Source: Azoarcus sp.
GTDB taxonomy: Bacteria > Pseudomonadota > Gammaproteobacteria > Burkholderiales > Rhodocyclaceae
NCBI GenBank assembly: GCA_031265765.1
Contig: JAISCE010000037.1
Coordinates: forward strand, 1 to 38,863
Direction: 5' to 3'
DNA: 38,863 bases
Part shown: in pieces, positions 26,372 to 33,991 of the stretch
Numbering within the stretch: position 1 is the first letter of the stretch
Layout of the letters: each line of letters begins with the position of its first letter
The notes under the pieces: model-generated
Told to the model about the DNA's origin: nothing
The model's input: the letters and a program-made list of their open reading frames with translations, nothing else
Databases searched by the model: none
Translations under genes and position numbers: made by a program

Positions 26372-27037
26372 TTATGGGAGCACGGGCAGGGGTTCTGCCG
26401 TTTCCGGTTGCCGTGCAGCGTCCGCCGCGGCAATCGTCCATGCCACCAGTTCGGCGGCAAGCCGGTCGGCGGCAGCGCCGAATGCGGCGACGACCGCCGG
26501 AATCGAACTGTCGGCGGCGGCTTCCCGCGCCTCGAAGGCATGGCTGGCGACGATGCGGCGGCTGGCTGTGTCGATCAGGCGGGTATCGAGCCGGATAACG
26601 GCTTCCGGCGCTTTGCCGTGCTGACGGTATTCGCTGTGGAAAGCGTCCAGTTCGCTGCCGAGTTCAAAATCCGCGAACGTCCGCATTTCGTCGGTCGACA
26701 ACGCATTGACGCGCGCATCCGCCCTGAAGGCATCGAAAAGCCGGTTGCGTATCAGCAGGGCCGTGGATTCGTGCCAGTTTGCGCCTTTGTAGACGCTGAC
26801 CCGGTTCGGTTCGGGCATGACGAGGATGCGCTGTCCGCTCAGTTGTCCGCCAGTCTCTGGCCGGATGAGGCGCAGCGACCAGGTGCGCGGCCCGCCGCCG
26901 TCGGCGACGGGAGCGGTGGCGGTCGCGGGCAGCAGATACACATCGACAGGCGTGGGCGCGGGCAGTACCGAGCAGGCCGCAAGCGGCAGGACGCATAGCA
27001 CGCCCAGGGCGTTGCGGCGAGTGCGCTTGAAAATCAT
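26372..27037 (-). CDS. ABC-type transport auxiliary lipoprotein (PqiC-like)
   Basis: A 221-residue lipoprotein: signal peptide and lipobox in VLCVLPLAACSVLPAP, followed by the family core (DVYLLPA, GQRILVMPEPNRVSVYKGANWHE, LLIRNRLFDAF, DFELGSELDAFHSEY, VIRLDTRLIDTASRRIVASHAFEA). Such lipoproteins, related to PqiC, sit in the outer membrane and work with MCE proteins in lipid transport between the membranes. Its start overlaps the MCE gene stop by 4 nt. It is the last gene of the permease-ATPase-MCE-lipoprotein operon. Confidence 0.85.
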   Translation of the reverse strand: MIFKRTRRNALGVLCVLPLAACSVLPAPTPVDVYLLPATATAPVADGGGPRTWSLRLIRPETGGQLSGQRILVMPEPNRVSVYKGANWHESTALLIRNRLFDAFRADARVNALSTDEMRTFADFELGSELDAFHSEYRQHGKAPEAVIRLDTRLIDTASRRIVASHAFEAREAAADSSIPAVVAAFGAAADRLAAELVAWTIAAADAARQPETAEPLPVLP

Positions 27038-27963
27038 GGTTTGAACTCCCGTGTGGGTTCCCGTCCGAGCAGGTAGTCGGCTGGACGTTCTTCGAGGCGG
27101 CGGATGATCGTGCGCAGCGACGCCAGCGTGGTGCGCAGTTCGGCAACGGCGGGGCCGAGGTCGGCCAGGGCGGTCAGTCCGGTGTTGAGCGGGGTGCGGT
27201 TGTCGACGAGCAGTTTGTCGAGGCTCGCCATCGTGTGTTCGAGTGCGGCCATCGAACGCTGTGCGCTGTCGAATGCGCGTTGGCCCTGGCTGTCGAGTAG
27301 GCGGTTGCCCGTGCGCATCAATTGCGCCGCTTCGGCCAGCACGGTGTTGGCCTGCGTGCTGGCCTGCGCAAGCTGGCTCAAGGTCTGGCGCACGTCGTCG
27401 CGTTCGGCGGCGAGCGCGGCGGTTGTGTGTTCGAGGCTTTCCAGGCTGTGATTGATGCTGGCGAGGTTGCGCTCAGAGAGCAGGGTCTGGATTTGAATCA
27501 GCACGGCATTGGCGTTGAAGATTACGTCCTCGCTGCTGTTGAGCAGTTTGCTGAACGAAGATGGTTCGGTGGGGATGACCGGGATTTCGCCGGGCCGCGG
27601 ATGCAGGGGAGCGCCGCTGCCGTCGCTCAGGCGGATCACCGACAGGCCGGTGATGCTGGCCGTGTGCAGGCGGGCGCGGGTATTGGCGTAAACCGGCGCG
27701 TCGGTATCGACGTGAATGCGCACCCGCACCCGATTCCGGTTTGCGGGATCGAGGCGCAGATCGTCGACGGCGCCGATCCGGATACCCTTGAATTCGACCG
27801 TGCTGCCTTTGGAAAGCCCGGAGACGGCCTCGTCGAACGAAACGTCGTAGATTTCGTAATGATCGTCGCTGACCCCGCCCATCCATAAGGCGAAGGCGAG
27901 CGCAGCGCCGGTCACGAAGACGGTGAAAAGGCCGATCAGCAAATGATGCGCACGGGTTTCCAT
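27034..27963 (-). CDS. MCE-domain (MlaD-like) protein
   Basis: A 309-residue inner-membrane-anchored protein: helix LLIGLFTVFVTGAALAFALWMGG, then a single MCE domain (SGLSKGSTVEFKGIRIGAVDDLRLDP to ASITGLSVIRLSDG) and a long helical tail (about residues 140-290) that could form a tunnel or needle. MCE proteins form hexameric lipid-transfer modules on permease-ATPase complexes in the Mla, Pqi and Let systems. It lies 13 nt after the ATPase gene and overlaps the lipoprotein gene. The tail makes it longer than E. coli MlaD and closer to the MCE proteins paired with a PqiC-like lipoprotein. Confidence 0.9.
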   Translation of the reverse strand: METRAHHLLIGLFTVFVTGAALAFALWMGGVSDDHYEIYDVSFDEAVSGLSKGSTVEFKGIRIGAVDDLRLDPANRNRVRVRIHVDTDAPVYANTRARLHTASITGLSVIRLSDGSGAPLHPRPGEIPVIPTEPSSFSKLLNSSEDVIFNANAVLIQIQTLLSERNLASINHSLESLEHTTAALAAERDDVRQTLSQLAQASTQANTVLAEAAQLMRTGNRLLDSQGQRAFDSAQRSMAALEHTMASLDKLLVDNRTPLNTGLTALADLGPAVAELRTTLASLRTIIRRLEERPADYLLGREPTREFKP

Positions 27964-27976
27964 GGCAAATCCCCTT

Positions 27977-28771
27977 TCACGGCGCGCGGGCGTGCGCCGC
28001 CGTCATGGCCGCGCGGCCCCGCGGACCGTGGAAATAGTCGCGAATCCAGGCATCGTCGGTGGCGGCGACCGCCTCCAGCGTGTCGTTGACCAGAACGCGC
28101 TTGTTCGCCAGTACCGCAATCCGGTCGGCGATGGTGTAAAGAGTATCGAGGTCGTGTGTTACAAGGAAGACGGTCAGTCCCAGCGCATCGCGCAAGGTCA
28201 GGATCAGCCGGTCGAAAGCCGCCGCGCCGATGGGGTCGAGTCCGGCGGTCGGTTCGTCGAGAAAGAGAATGTCGGGGTCGAGCGCCAGCGCGCGGGCAAG
28301 CGCCGCGCGCTTGACCATTCCGCCGGATAATTCGGCGGGCAGCTTGTCGCCCGCGTCCGGCGGCAGTCCGGCAAGCGCGATCTTGAGCGCGGCCAGTTGC
28401 ACGGCTTCCGCCAAGGGCAGCCGTGCATGCTCGATCAGCGGCAGTGCGACGTTTTCCGCCACCGTGAGCGAAGAAAACAGCGCCCCTTGCTGGAACAGCA
28501 CGCCGATGCGGCGCTCCAGCGCCACTTGTTCCCCGGCGGGCAGGGCGTGCAAATCCTGCCCGAACAAACGCACCGTCCCCGCAGCGGGCCGGTTGAGGCC
28601 GATGATCGTGCGCAACAGCACCGACTTCCCTGTGCCCGAACCGCCGACGACGGCGAGCACTTCGCCGCGCCGCACCGTCAGGTCGAGTCCGTCATGCACG
28701 ACCTGCGCGCCGAACTGGTTGCGGACGCCGCGCGCTTCGATGACGTTTTCCGCCGCCCGCGCCGCGCTCAC
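27977..28771 (-). CDS. Mla-type ABC transporter ATPase
   Basis: A 264-residue MlaF-like ATPase energising lipid transport. Seen are Walker A (VGGSGTGKSVLLRTIIGL), Q-loop FQQGALFSSLTVAENV, signature LSGGMVKRAALARALAL, Walker B ILFLDEPTAGLDPIG and H-loop VFLVTHDLDTLY. The GTG start (complement of 28769-28771) lies in the 31-bp repeat, which still carries the last codons of a permease gene (CMEMGW then TGA overlapping GTG) and its GGAG site. So the original permease-ATPase overlap is preserved here although the permease itself is now 1.2 kb away. The frame upstream of GTG is not family-like. Confidence 0.92.
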   Translation of the reverse strand: MSAARAAENVIEARGVRNQFGAQVVHDGLDLTVRRGEVLAVVGGSGTGKSVLLRTIIGLNRPAAGTVRLFGQDLHALPAGEQVALERRIGVLFQQGALFSSLTVAENVALPLIEHARLPLAEAVQLAALKIALAGLPPDAGDKLPAELSGGMVKRAALARALALDPDILFLDEPTAGLDPIGAAAFDRLILTLRDALGLTVFLVTHDLDTLYTIADRIAVLANKRVLVNDTLEAVAATDDAWIRDYFHGPRGRAAMTAAHARAP

Positions 28772-28790
28772 CAGCCCATCTCCATGCAGA
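28760..28790. repeat. 31-bp direct repeat, copy A
   Basis: Identical over 31 bp to 30004-30034. It covers the last codons of a permease gene and the first codons of the ATPase gene. The two copies bound the 1.2-kb insert with the effector-like and lipoprotein genes. Confidence 0.95.
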
Positions 28791-28818
28791 TTACAAATAT
28801 TTTTCCGGGTAAACGAAC

Positions 28819-28842
28819 GGCGGCGCTCCGGAGAGCGCCGTC
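28819..28842. terminator. Hairpin between lipoprotein and ATPase genes
   Basis: CGGCGCTC and GAGCGCCG form an 8-bp perfect stem (extendable with a G-T and a G-C pair) around a 4-nt loop, 54 nt after the lipoprotein stop on the minus strand. No T-run follows immediately, so it might only partly end transcription before the ATPase gene. Confidence 0.4.
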
Positions 28843-28895
28843 GCCCGTATCGGTATGGACGCGGCCATGGGCGCTGTCGATGCCGGAACAGCCGC

Positions 28896-29426
28896 CTAGT
28901 CGAACAGCCACGGCCAGCATTGCACGTCGAGTTCGATCTCCCCGATGTAGCCGTCGCGGATTCGCTCGATGTCTTGAATGCTGTTGCAAACATCGTCCGG
29001 TTTGACTTCCGGGTAACGGGGCGGATCATTGTTGGCGCGGACGCGCTCCCATTGAGATTCGCACGCCGCGCGGGCAGCCGCCGCATCCAGGTTTTTGAGA
29101 TATTGGAGCGTCTGCCGCCCTCGTTGCAGGGTGAGGCATCCGCGCGCTTCGCTTAGGCTTGCGTCCATTCTCAGCGCCACGAGCCGCGCAATAGCGGGAG
29201 GGGCGGCAGGGTTGCGGTTGATCGCCAGATCGGTCCAGCCGCCGTTGTCGCACTCGGACCAATGCTTTTTGTCTTTGCCCGATTGAATCGCGCAGGCGAG
29301 AGACGCCATTGCGGCATCGCTCGATGTTTCGACATAAAGCGATTCCAGTCGCGCCAGATCGGGCGACATTTCCGCACAACCGGACAGTACGGCAAGCAGG
29401 CCGAAAATGACCGGTAGTTTCATCAT
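28896..29426 (-). CDS. Putative immunity lipoprotein
   Basis: A 176-residue protein with a lipoprotein signal (MMKLPVIFGLLAVLSGC). The mature part is helical and holds six more cysteines (in LACAIQ, SECDN, RGCLT, AACES, DVCNS, VQCWP) that could form three disulfides in the periplasm. No family is recognised. Its ATG overlaps the stop of the DUF2778/Tlde1-like gene (ATGA), so the two are translated together. An envelope lipoprotein coupled to a peptidoglycan-targeting toxin-like enzyme is what one expects of an immunity protein; this is inferred from position and localisation, not homology. Base use is less GC-rich than in the surrounding operon. Confidence 0.6.
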   Translation of the reverse strand: MMKLPVIFGLLAVLSGCAEMSPDLARLESLYVETSSDAAMASLACAIQSGKDKKHWSECDNGGWTDLAINRNPAAPPAIARLVALRMDASLSEARGCLTLQRGRQTLQYLKNLDAAAARAACESQWERVRANNDPPRYPEVKPDDVCNSIQDIERIRDGYIGEIELDVQCWPWLFD

Positions 29427-29815
29427 TGCACTCTTATGAGCCGGACACCGGAGCGCCATATTCTGAGCCGATTGTCGGCCCCGTTGATGATGATGCAGCC
29501 ATTTGACGCGGAACGGTCTCCGTTTCCGTTATCGCCGTGGATAAGGAAGCCATCGCGCCCGTGTACATTGGTTCCAGACATGGGTTCAAGAACAATTACA
29601 TCGCGCAGGCGGCCATTGTTGGATCGCGTCTGCCAGCCGCTCATCCGCCACATGCCACGCGGAATCGGCCCGGCATTGCGCGTGGTTTCGTAACCTGGAT
29701 CGTTTTGATAACCGGGGGCGTCGGAGTAGACGTCGTTGTATGTGACGCCAAAATTCACTGGCCTGTAAAAACGGCCCCCCCGAACATCAAAAACCCAGTG
29801 CTCATTTCCGGGCAT
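29423..29815 (-). CDS. DUF2778/Tlde1-like effector domain protein
   Basis: A 130-residue single-domain protein. NAGPIPRGMWRM, the FLIHGD motif and SASNGCIII match the DUF2778 (Tlde1-type) L,D-transpeptidase-like fold, with the His of IHGD and the Cys of NGC as catalytic pair. Tlde1 is a type VI secretion effector that cleaves or swaps peptide stems of peptidoglycan in the target periplasm. There is no signal peptide, as expected for a protein exported by T6SS. ATG 29815 is chosen for its AAGGAG site; an in-frame ATG at 29839 lacks one. A promoter lies at 29874-29902 and a lipoprotein gene is coupled downstream. No T6SS gene is in the window, so delivery is inferred. A housekeeping role in cell-wall remodelling is the alternative. 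Confidence 0.8.
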   Translation of the reverse strand: MPGNEHWVFDVRGGRFYRPVNFGVTYNDVYSDAPGYQNDPGYETTRNAGPIPRGMWRMSGWQTRSNNGRLRDVIVLEPMSGTNVHGRDGFLIHGDNGNGDRSASNGCIIINGADNRLRIWRSGVRLIRVQ

Positions 29816-29873
29816 CGCTGTGTTCTCCTTCAGGTTCATTGAAGCACGATGCGTACAATTTCACGCGAACGTA

Positions 29874-29902
29874 ATGCTAGGTAAGCTCCGCGGCCAAGTC
29901 AA
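29874..29902 (-). promoter_or_regulatory. Sigma70-like promoter of the effector-like gene
   Basis: On the minus strand TTGACT (complement of 29897-29902), a 17-bp spacer and TAGCAT (complement of 29874-29879). It lies about 60 nt before ATG 29815, inside the inserted segment, so the pair need not depend on the Mla-type operon promoter and could supply transcription to the ATPase gene downstream. Confidence 0.6.
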
Positions 29903-29931
29903 GACCACATCCGTTTGTTTTTCATTGATTT

Positions 29932-30015
29932 CCAGCACTGCGATCCGGTCGGCGATGGTATGGGCAAAGCATGCAGGTTTCGCCCGAACAGGCGCATCGT
30001 TCCCGCCGCGCTCAC
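29932..30015 (-). pseudogene. Remnant of a second, diverged Mla-type ATPase gene
   Basis: Directly after the permease the sequence starts like the intact ATPase gene (GTG, VSAA), jumps to GTMRLFGRNLHALP (intact copy: GTVRLFGQDLHALP) and then, in another frame, to TIADRIAVL (intact copy: TIADRIAVL). The intervening Walker A, signature and Walker B parts are missing. At DNA level the pieces clearly differ from the intact gene, so this is not a recent duplicate but a relic of a diverged homologue with internal deletions. Confidence 0.75.
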
Positions 30016-30034
30016 CAGCCCATCTCCATGCAGA
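30004..30034. repeat. 31-bp direct repeat, copy B
   Basis: Identical to 28760-28790. This copy contains the genuine 3' end of the permease gene and the start of the ATPase remnant. Confidence 0.95.
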
Positions 30035-31148
30035 ACAGGGCCGCGATGGCATCGACCACGATCACCGTGAAAATCGACTGCACCACCGCCGAGGTCGTAT
30101 GCTCGCCCACCGATTGCGCGCTGCCGCTCACCCGGAAACCTTCGAGACAGCCGATCGCGGCGATCAGGAAAGCGAAAACCGGTGCCTTGCCGATGCCGAT
30201 GAAAAAGTGGCGCGGCCCGATGTCGTTGGCCAGCACCGAGAGGAACATCCCCGGCGAAATGTCGAGCTTCAACGCGCACACGACGATGCCGCCCGCAATG
30301 CCGCAGGCCATGGCGATGAAAGCGAGTATGGGCAAGGCCAGCATCATCGCCAGTACGCGCGGCAATACCAGCAACTCCACGGGGTTCAGCCCTGTTATGC
30401 GGAGGGCATCGACTTCCTCGTTGATGCGCATCGAGCCGATCTGGGCCGCAAACGCGCTCGCGGTACGCCCCGCTACCAGGATGGCGGCGAGCAACACCCC
30501 GAACTCGCGCAGGAAAGAGTATGAAACCAGACTGACGGTGTAGATCGTCGCGCCGAAGTCGGCGAGCACGGTTGCACCGAGAAAGGCCACCACGGCTCCG
30601 ATGAGGAAGGTCAGCAGCGCCACAATGGGTACGGCGTCGAAACCGGCCTGTTCCAGGTTGGCGACGGTCGCGGTCACGCGCCAGCGCCGGGGCTGCCACA
30701 GCGTGCGCGCCAGCCCGTCGAGGATGAGACCGACGAAACCGAGCAGGGCGGTGGCATGGTGCCGGAACGCGATGACTGCCTGGCCGATATGGACGAGCAC
30801 GTCGCCGAAACGATAGCGTTTGGCCGGCGGCGCGCCGGGTCCGGCGAGCGCCGCCGCGACGGCCTCCAGCAATTCGCGCTGGCCGGACGCGAGATGGGTG
30901 TCCGCAAGCTGGTTTTTCAGGCGTTCGACGCCGATCAACTCGCACAACAGTCTTGCGCCAGCCGTGTCGAGCGCCGTGAGCGCGGAGAGATCGAGACGCG
31001 CCTCCGCCGCGCCGGCCTGCGCGCGTAGACCGGCGACGCGGGCCGTGAGACCATGGTAATGGGGGAGCGTCCACTGTCCGCTGACGCACAGCCGGGGCGC
31101 GCTTTCTGCGTGACGCAGTTCTACATTGCCGGCGGCGGAAGTATTCAT
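30012..31148 (-). CDS. STAS-MlaE-type lipid ABC permease
   Basis: A 378-residue fusion: an N-terminal STAS-like domain (LDLSALTALDTAGARLLCELIG) corresponding to MlaB, and a C-terminal MlaE permease with about five helices (VPIVALLTFLIGAVVAFLGA, FLREFGVLLAAILVAGRTAS, the conserved AAQIGSMRINEEVDALRI loop, LALPILAFIAMACGIAGG, and SAVVQSIFTVIVVDAIAALF). It moves lipids across the inner membrane with the ATPase, MCE and lipoprotein partners downstream. ATG 31148 is chosen because residues before it are not family-like. Its stop once overlapped the ATPase start; the two are now separated by the insert. Confidence 0.9.
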   Translation of the reverse strand: MNTSAAGNVELRHAESAPRLCVSGQWTLPHYHGLTARVAGLRAQAGAAEARLDLSALTALDTAGARLLCELIGVERLKNQLADTHLASGQRELLEAVAAALAGPGAPPAKRYRFGDVLVHIGQAVIAFRHHATALLGFVGLILDGLARTLWQPRRWRVTATVANLEQAGFDAVPIVALLTFLIGAVVAFLGATVLADFGATIYTVSLVSYSFLREFGVLLAAILVAGRTASAFAAQIGSMRINEEVDALRITGLNPVELLVLPRVLAMMLALPILAFIAMACGIAGGIVVCALKLDISPGMFLSVLANDIGPRHFFIGIGKAPVFAFLIAAIGCLEGFRVSGSAQSVGEHTTSAVVQSIFTVIVVDAIAALFCMEMGW

Positions 31149-31417
31149 GGCGGCGGGCACACGGGTTTCCCTGTCCAATCGAAAAAATGCCGTCTGGCAA
31201 AAACGGGAAGCCGGGACGGCGAACCGAAGCGCGGACTGCGTGGCATGGCAACGCTTCAATCATGTTCCGGGAGCGAAGATTACCGCATGTATCGGGTTTT
31301 CCGGAAGATGACGGTGCATGTACCGCCACGGGGCAGGCGGGTAATGCGCGCCTTTTGCGCATGCGCCGCGAGAATGACGTGCTGAACCAGAACCGCGTCA
31401 GTCCCTCGCAACGTTGC
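31149..31417. other. Intergenic region ntrC/permease
   Basis: About 270 bp without a supported gene. It must contain the permease operon promoter on the minus strand, but no clear boxes stand out. A 10-bp palindrome GCAACGTTGC lies at 31408-31417 next to the ntrC terminator. Confidence 0.5.
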
Positions 31418-31447
31418 AAAAGCCTGAACCGGAAAGTTCTCAGGCTT
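31418..31447 (-). terminator. Terminator hairpin overlapping the ntrC stop
   Basis: On the minus strand AAGCCTGA-GA-AC pairs with GTTCAGGCTT (10 bp with a 2-nt bulge, 6-nt loop) followed by a short T-run. The ntrC stop codon lies in the first arm, so the gene ends inside its own terminator. Confidence 0.6.
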
Positions 31448-32870
31448 CGCGTTTCACGGTGACGTCCGCACCCGGTTGTGCCTCGTCGATGCCCAATTCC
31501 TGGATTTTGCGCGTAATGGTGTTGCGGCCGATGCCGAGCAGCAGCGAGGCTTCGATGCGGCGTCCGCCGGTGAACGCCAAGGCCCGCCGGATCAGCGTGC
31601 GCTCGAATTCGTGCGTCAGGCGGTCGAAGACTTCGCCGGGCATGAGGGCAAGGAGGCGTTCGGCTTCGAGACCGAGGGTGTTGGCCCAGTCGACCGGCGC
31701 TTCCTGCACGGGGCGGTCGCGCAGATCGGTGGGCAGGTCGGCGATGTCGACGGTCTGGCCGGGAGCCATGACGGTGAGCCAGTGGCACAGATTTTCGAGC
31801 TGGCGGATGTTGCCGGGGAAAGGTTGGGTTTGCAGGTATTTGAGCGCGGCTTCCGAGATGCGCTTGCTTTCCACGCCCAGCTCGTGCGCGCTGCGTTGCA
31901 GGAAGTGGCGCACGAGCAGGGGGATGTCCTCGCGCCGCTCGCGCAAGGGGGGCAGCCGCAGGCGGATGACGTTGAGGCGGTGGAAAAGGTCTTCGCGGAA
32001 AAGCCCTTGCCGGACGCGTTCTTCGAGGTTCTGATGCGTGGCGGCGATGACCCGCGCGCTGGCGCGGATCGACTGGTGGCCGCCGACGCGGTAGAAATGG
32101 CCGTCGGAAAGTACCCGCAGCAGGCGGGTTTGCAGTTCCGGGGGCATGTCGCCGATTTCGTCGAGGAACAGGGTGCCGCCCGATGCTTGCTCGAAGCGGC
32201 CCCGGTGTTGCGTGGCAGCGCCGGTGAAAGCGCCGCGTTCGTGGCCGAAAAGTTCGGATTCGAGCAGGTCGCGCGGGATGGCGGCGGTGTTGATGGCGAT
32301 GAAAGGGGCGTCCCGGCGCGGGCTGTGCCGGTGCAGGGCGCGGGCGACGAGTTCCTTGCCGGTGCCGGATTCGCCGCTGATGGTGACGGTGGCGTGCGAT
32401 TGCGACAGCCGCCCGATGGCGCGGAAGACTTCTTGCATCGATGGCGCCTGGCCGAGAATTTCGGGGACGGCGGTGTTGTCTTCGTCCGCGCTTTCGCGCT
32501 GCGGGCTTTGTTCGAGCGCCCGGCGCACGAGGGCGATGGCCTGATCGACATCGAAGGGCTTGGGAAGGTACTCGAAAGCGCCGCCCTGAAAAGCCGAAAC
32601 GGCGCTGTCGAGGTCGGAATAGGCGGTCATGACGATGACCGGCAATTGCGGGTGGCGCTCCTTGACCCGGTGCAACAGGGTCAGTCCCGAGTCGCCGGGC
32701 ATGCGGATGTCGGAGAGCATGGCCTTGGGCGGCTGCGCGGCGACATCGAGGGCTTCGAGGGCTTCGCTCGCCGAGGCGAAGCTGCGGTAGCCGATGCCCT
32801 CGCGGCCCATGGCTTTTTCGAGCACCCAGCGGATGGAGCGGTCGTCGTCGATGATCCAGACTGTATTCAT
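31440..32870 (-). CDS. ntrC: Nitrogen regulation response regulator NtrC
   Basis: A 476-residue sigma54 activator. The receiver domain (VWIIDDDRSIRWVLEKAM, phospho-Asp in AMLSDIRMPGDSG, Lys in YLPKPFD) is followed by the AAA+ domain (Walker A GESGTGKELVARALHRHS, sigma54-contact loop ESELFGHERGAFTGA, Walker B GGTLFLDEIGDMP) and a C-terminal Fis-type helix-turn-helix (GGRRIEASLLLGIGRNTITRKIQELG). When phosphorylated by NtrB under nitrogen limitation it activates genes such as glnA. It follows ntrB by 44 bp, and an NtrC box lies in that gap 12 bp before the start, suggesting autoregulation. Confidence 0.95.
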   Translation of the reverse strand: MNTVWIIDDDRSIRWVLEKAMGREGIGYRSFASASEALEALDVAAQPPKAMLSDIRMPGDSGLTLLHRVKERHPQLPVIVMTAYSDLDSAVSAFQGGAFEYLPKPFDVDQAIALVRRALEQSPQRESADEDNTAVPEILGQAPSMQEVFRAIGRLSQSHATVTISGESGTGKELVARALHRHSPRRDAPFIAINTAAIPRDLLESELFGHERGAFTGAATQHRGRFEQASGGTLFLDEIGDMPPELQTRLLRVLSDGHFYRVGGHQSIRASARVIAATHQNLEERVRQGLFREDLFHRLNVIRLRLPPLRERREDIPLLVRHFLQRSAHELGVESKRISEAALKYLQTQPFPGNIRQLENLCHWLTVMAPGQTVDIADLPTDLRDRPVQEAPVDWANTLGLEAERLLALMPGEVFDRLTHEFERTLIRRALAFTGGRRIEASLLLGIGRNTITRKIQELGIDEAQPGADVTVKREA

Positions 32871-32882
32871 TTCGTGATTGTA

Positions 32883-32899
32883 CGCACTATTTTGGTGCG
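32883..32899. promoter_or_regulatory. NtrC-binding site between ntrB and ntrC
   Basis: CGCACTATTTTGGTGCG is very close to the NtrC consensus TGCACYA-N3-TRGTGCA, with a perfect outer dyad CGCAC/GTGCG. A TACAAT lies just after it on the minus strand, so bound NtrC would sit over or beside a local ntrC promoter, as in the repressed glnL promoter of enterics. Confidence 0.75.
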
Positions 32900-32914
32900 G
32901 TTTCGGTCTGCGCC

Positions 32915-33982
32915 TCAAGTCCGCCCGGTAATCGGAAGCAGGACGGTAAAGCAAGTCCGTCCCGGGTAGCTATCGACTTCGATCATGCCTTGATGGCGTT
33001 CGATGAAGTTCTGCGCCAGCGATAGCCCCAAGCCGCTGCCGCCGTCGCGGCCCGAGATGAGCGGATAGAAAATCTTGTCGCGGATTTCTTCCGGAATGCC
33101 GGGGCCGTTGTCGACGACATGCAATTCCAGTGCCATTTTGAAACGGCGCTTGGCGATGGTGACCTGGCGGGCGATGCGGCTGCGCAGCGTGATTTCGCCT
33201 TTGCCTTCGATAGCCTGCGCGGCGTTGCGGACGATGTTGAGGAAGGTTTGTATGAGTTGCTCGCGGTCGGCGGTCGGTTCGGGCAGGCTGGCGTCGTAGT
33301 CGCGGTTGATGAGAATGCCGGGGAATTCGGCCAGGATGAGCCGCCTGACGTGTTCGAGCACGTCGTGGATGTTGAGCGGGGCCGGGCGCGCGATATTGTG
33401 CGAGCCGAGCAGGCGGCTCATCAGGGCTTGCAGGCGGTCGGCCTCGGCGATGATGACTTTGGTGTATTCGTGCAATTGCGGGTCGGAAAGCTCGCTTTGC
33501 AGCAGTTGCGCCGAGCCGCGGATGCCGCCGAGGGGGTTTTTGATTTCGTGGGCGAGGTTGCGGATCAATTCGCGGCTGGCCTGTTGTTGGTGCAGGAGCA
33601 ATTCTTCGCGCGCGACCCGGAGTTGTGCGTCGATCGGGCGGAATTCGAGCAGCAGGCGGATATTGCCGGCATCGACCGGGCTGACGGTGCAATCGATGCT
33701 GATTTTGTTGCCGCCCGGGATTTGCACCTTGAGATCCTGGCCGGTGTAGCTCCAGTTGGCGGCCAGCGCGTTGCGCAGCGCATTGCCCAGGGGGGCAGGC
33801 TCGCCGAGCAGCGCCCGGAGCGGCTGTCCCGCCAGTTTGCGCTGGCTGACGGCGAAAAGGTTTTCGGCGCCGGGGTTGAGGTAGCGGACGATGAGACCGC
33901 CGTCGACGAGGACGATGGCCGATGAGAGCAGGTCGAGTCCGGCGAAAGGTTCCGGCGCGGAAGGGGGGTGAGGGTTTGTCAT
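32915..33982 (-). CDS. ntrB: Nitrogen regulation sensor kinase NtrB
   Basis: A 355-residue soluble histidine kinase without membrane helices. An N-terminal PAS domain (LLSSAIVLVDGGLIVRYLNPGAENLF) is followed by the H-box NLAHEIKNPLGGIRGSAQLL (phospho-His), N-box FLNIVRNAAQAIEGKGEI and G-boxes DNGPGIPEEI and SGRDGGSGLGLSLAQNFIE. In the family its kinase/phosphatase balance is set by PII protein. It is usually preceded by glnA; here it follows a LuxR-type regulator gene by only 9 nt, so it is probably in one transcript with a sensory cascade. Confidence 0.95.
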   Translation of the reverse strand: MTNPHPPSAPEPFAGLDLLSSAIVLVDGGLIVRYLNPGAENLFAVSQRKLAGQPLRALLGEPAPLGNALRNALAANWSYTGQDLKVQIPGGNKISIDCTVSPVDAGNIRLLLEFRPIDAQLRVAREELLLHQQQASRELIRNLAHEIKNPLGGIRGSAQLLQSELSDPQLHEYTKVIIAEADRLQALMSRLLGSHNIARPAPLNIHDVLEHVRRLILAEFPGILINRDYDASLPEPTADREQLIQTFLNIVRNAAQAIEGKGEITLRSRIARQVTIAKRRFKMALELHVVDNGPGIPEEIRDKIFYPLISGRDGGSGLGLSLAQNFIERHQGMIEVDSYPGRTCFTVLLPITGRT

Positions 33983-33991
33983 GGCGGAAAC

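Noticed and set aside
28760-30034. Composite transposon or IS as carrier of the effector-like pair
   Set aside because: No transposase or terminal inverted repeats are inside the insert, and a 31-bp repeat made of operon coding sequence is too long and too specific for a normal target-site duplication.
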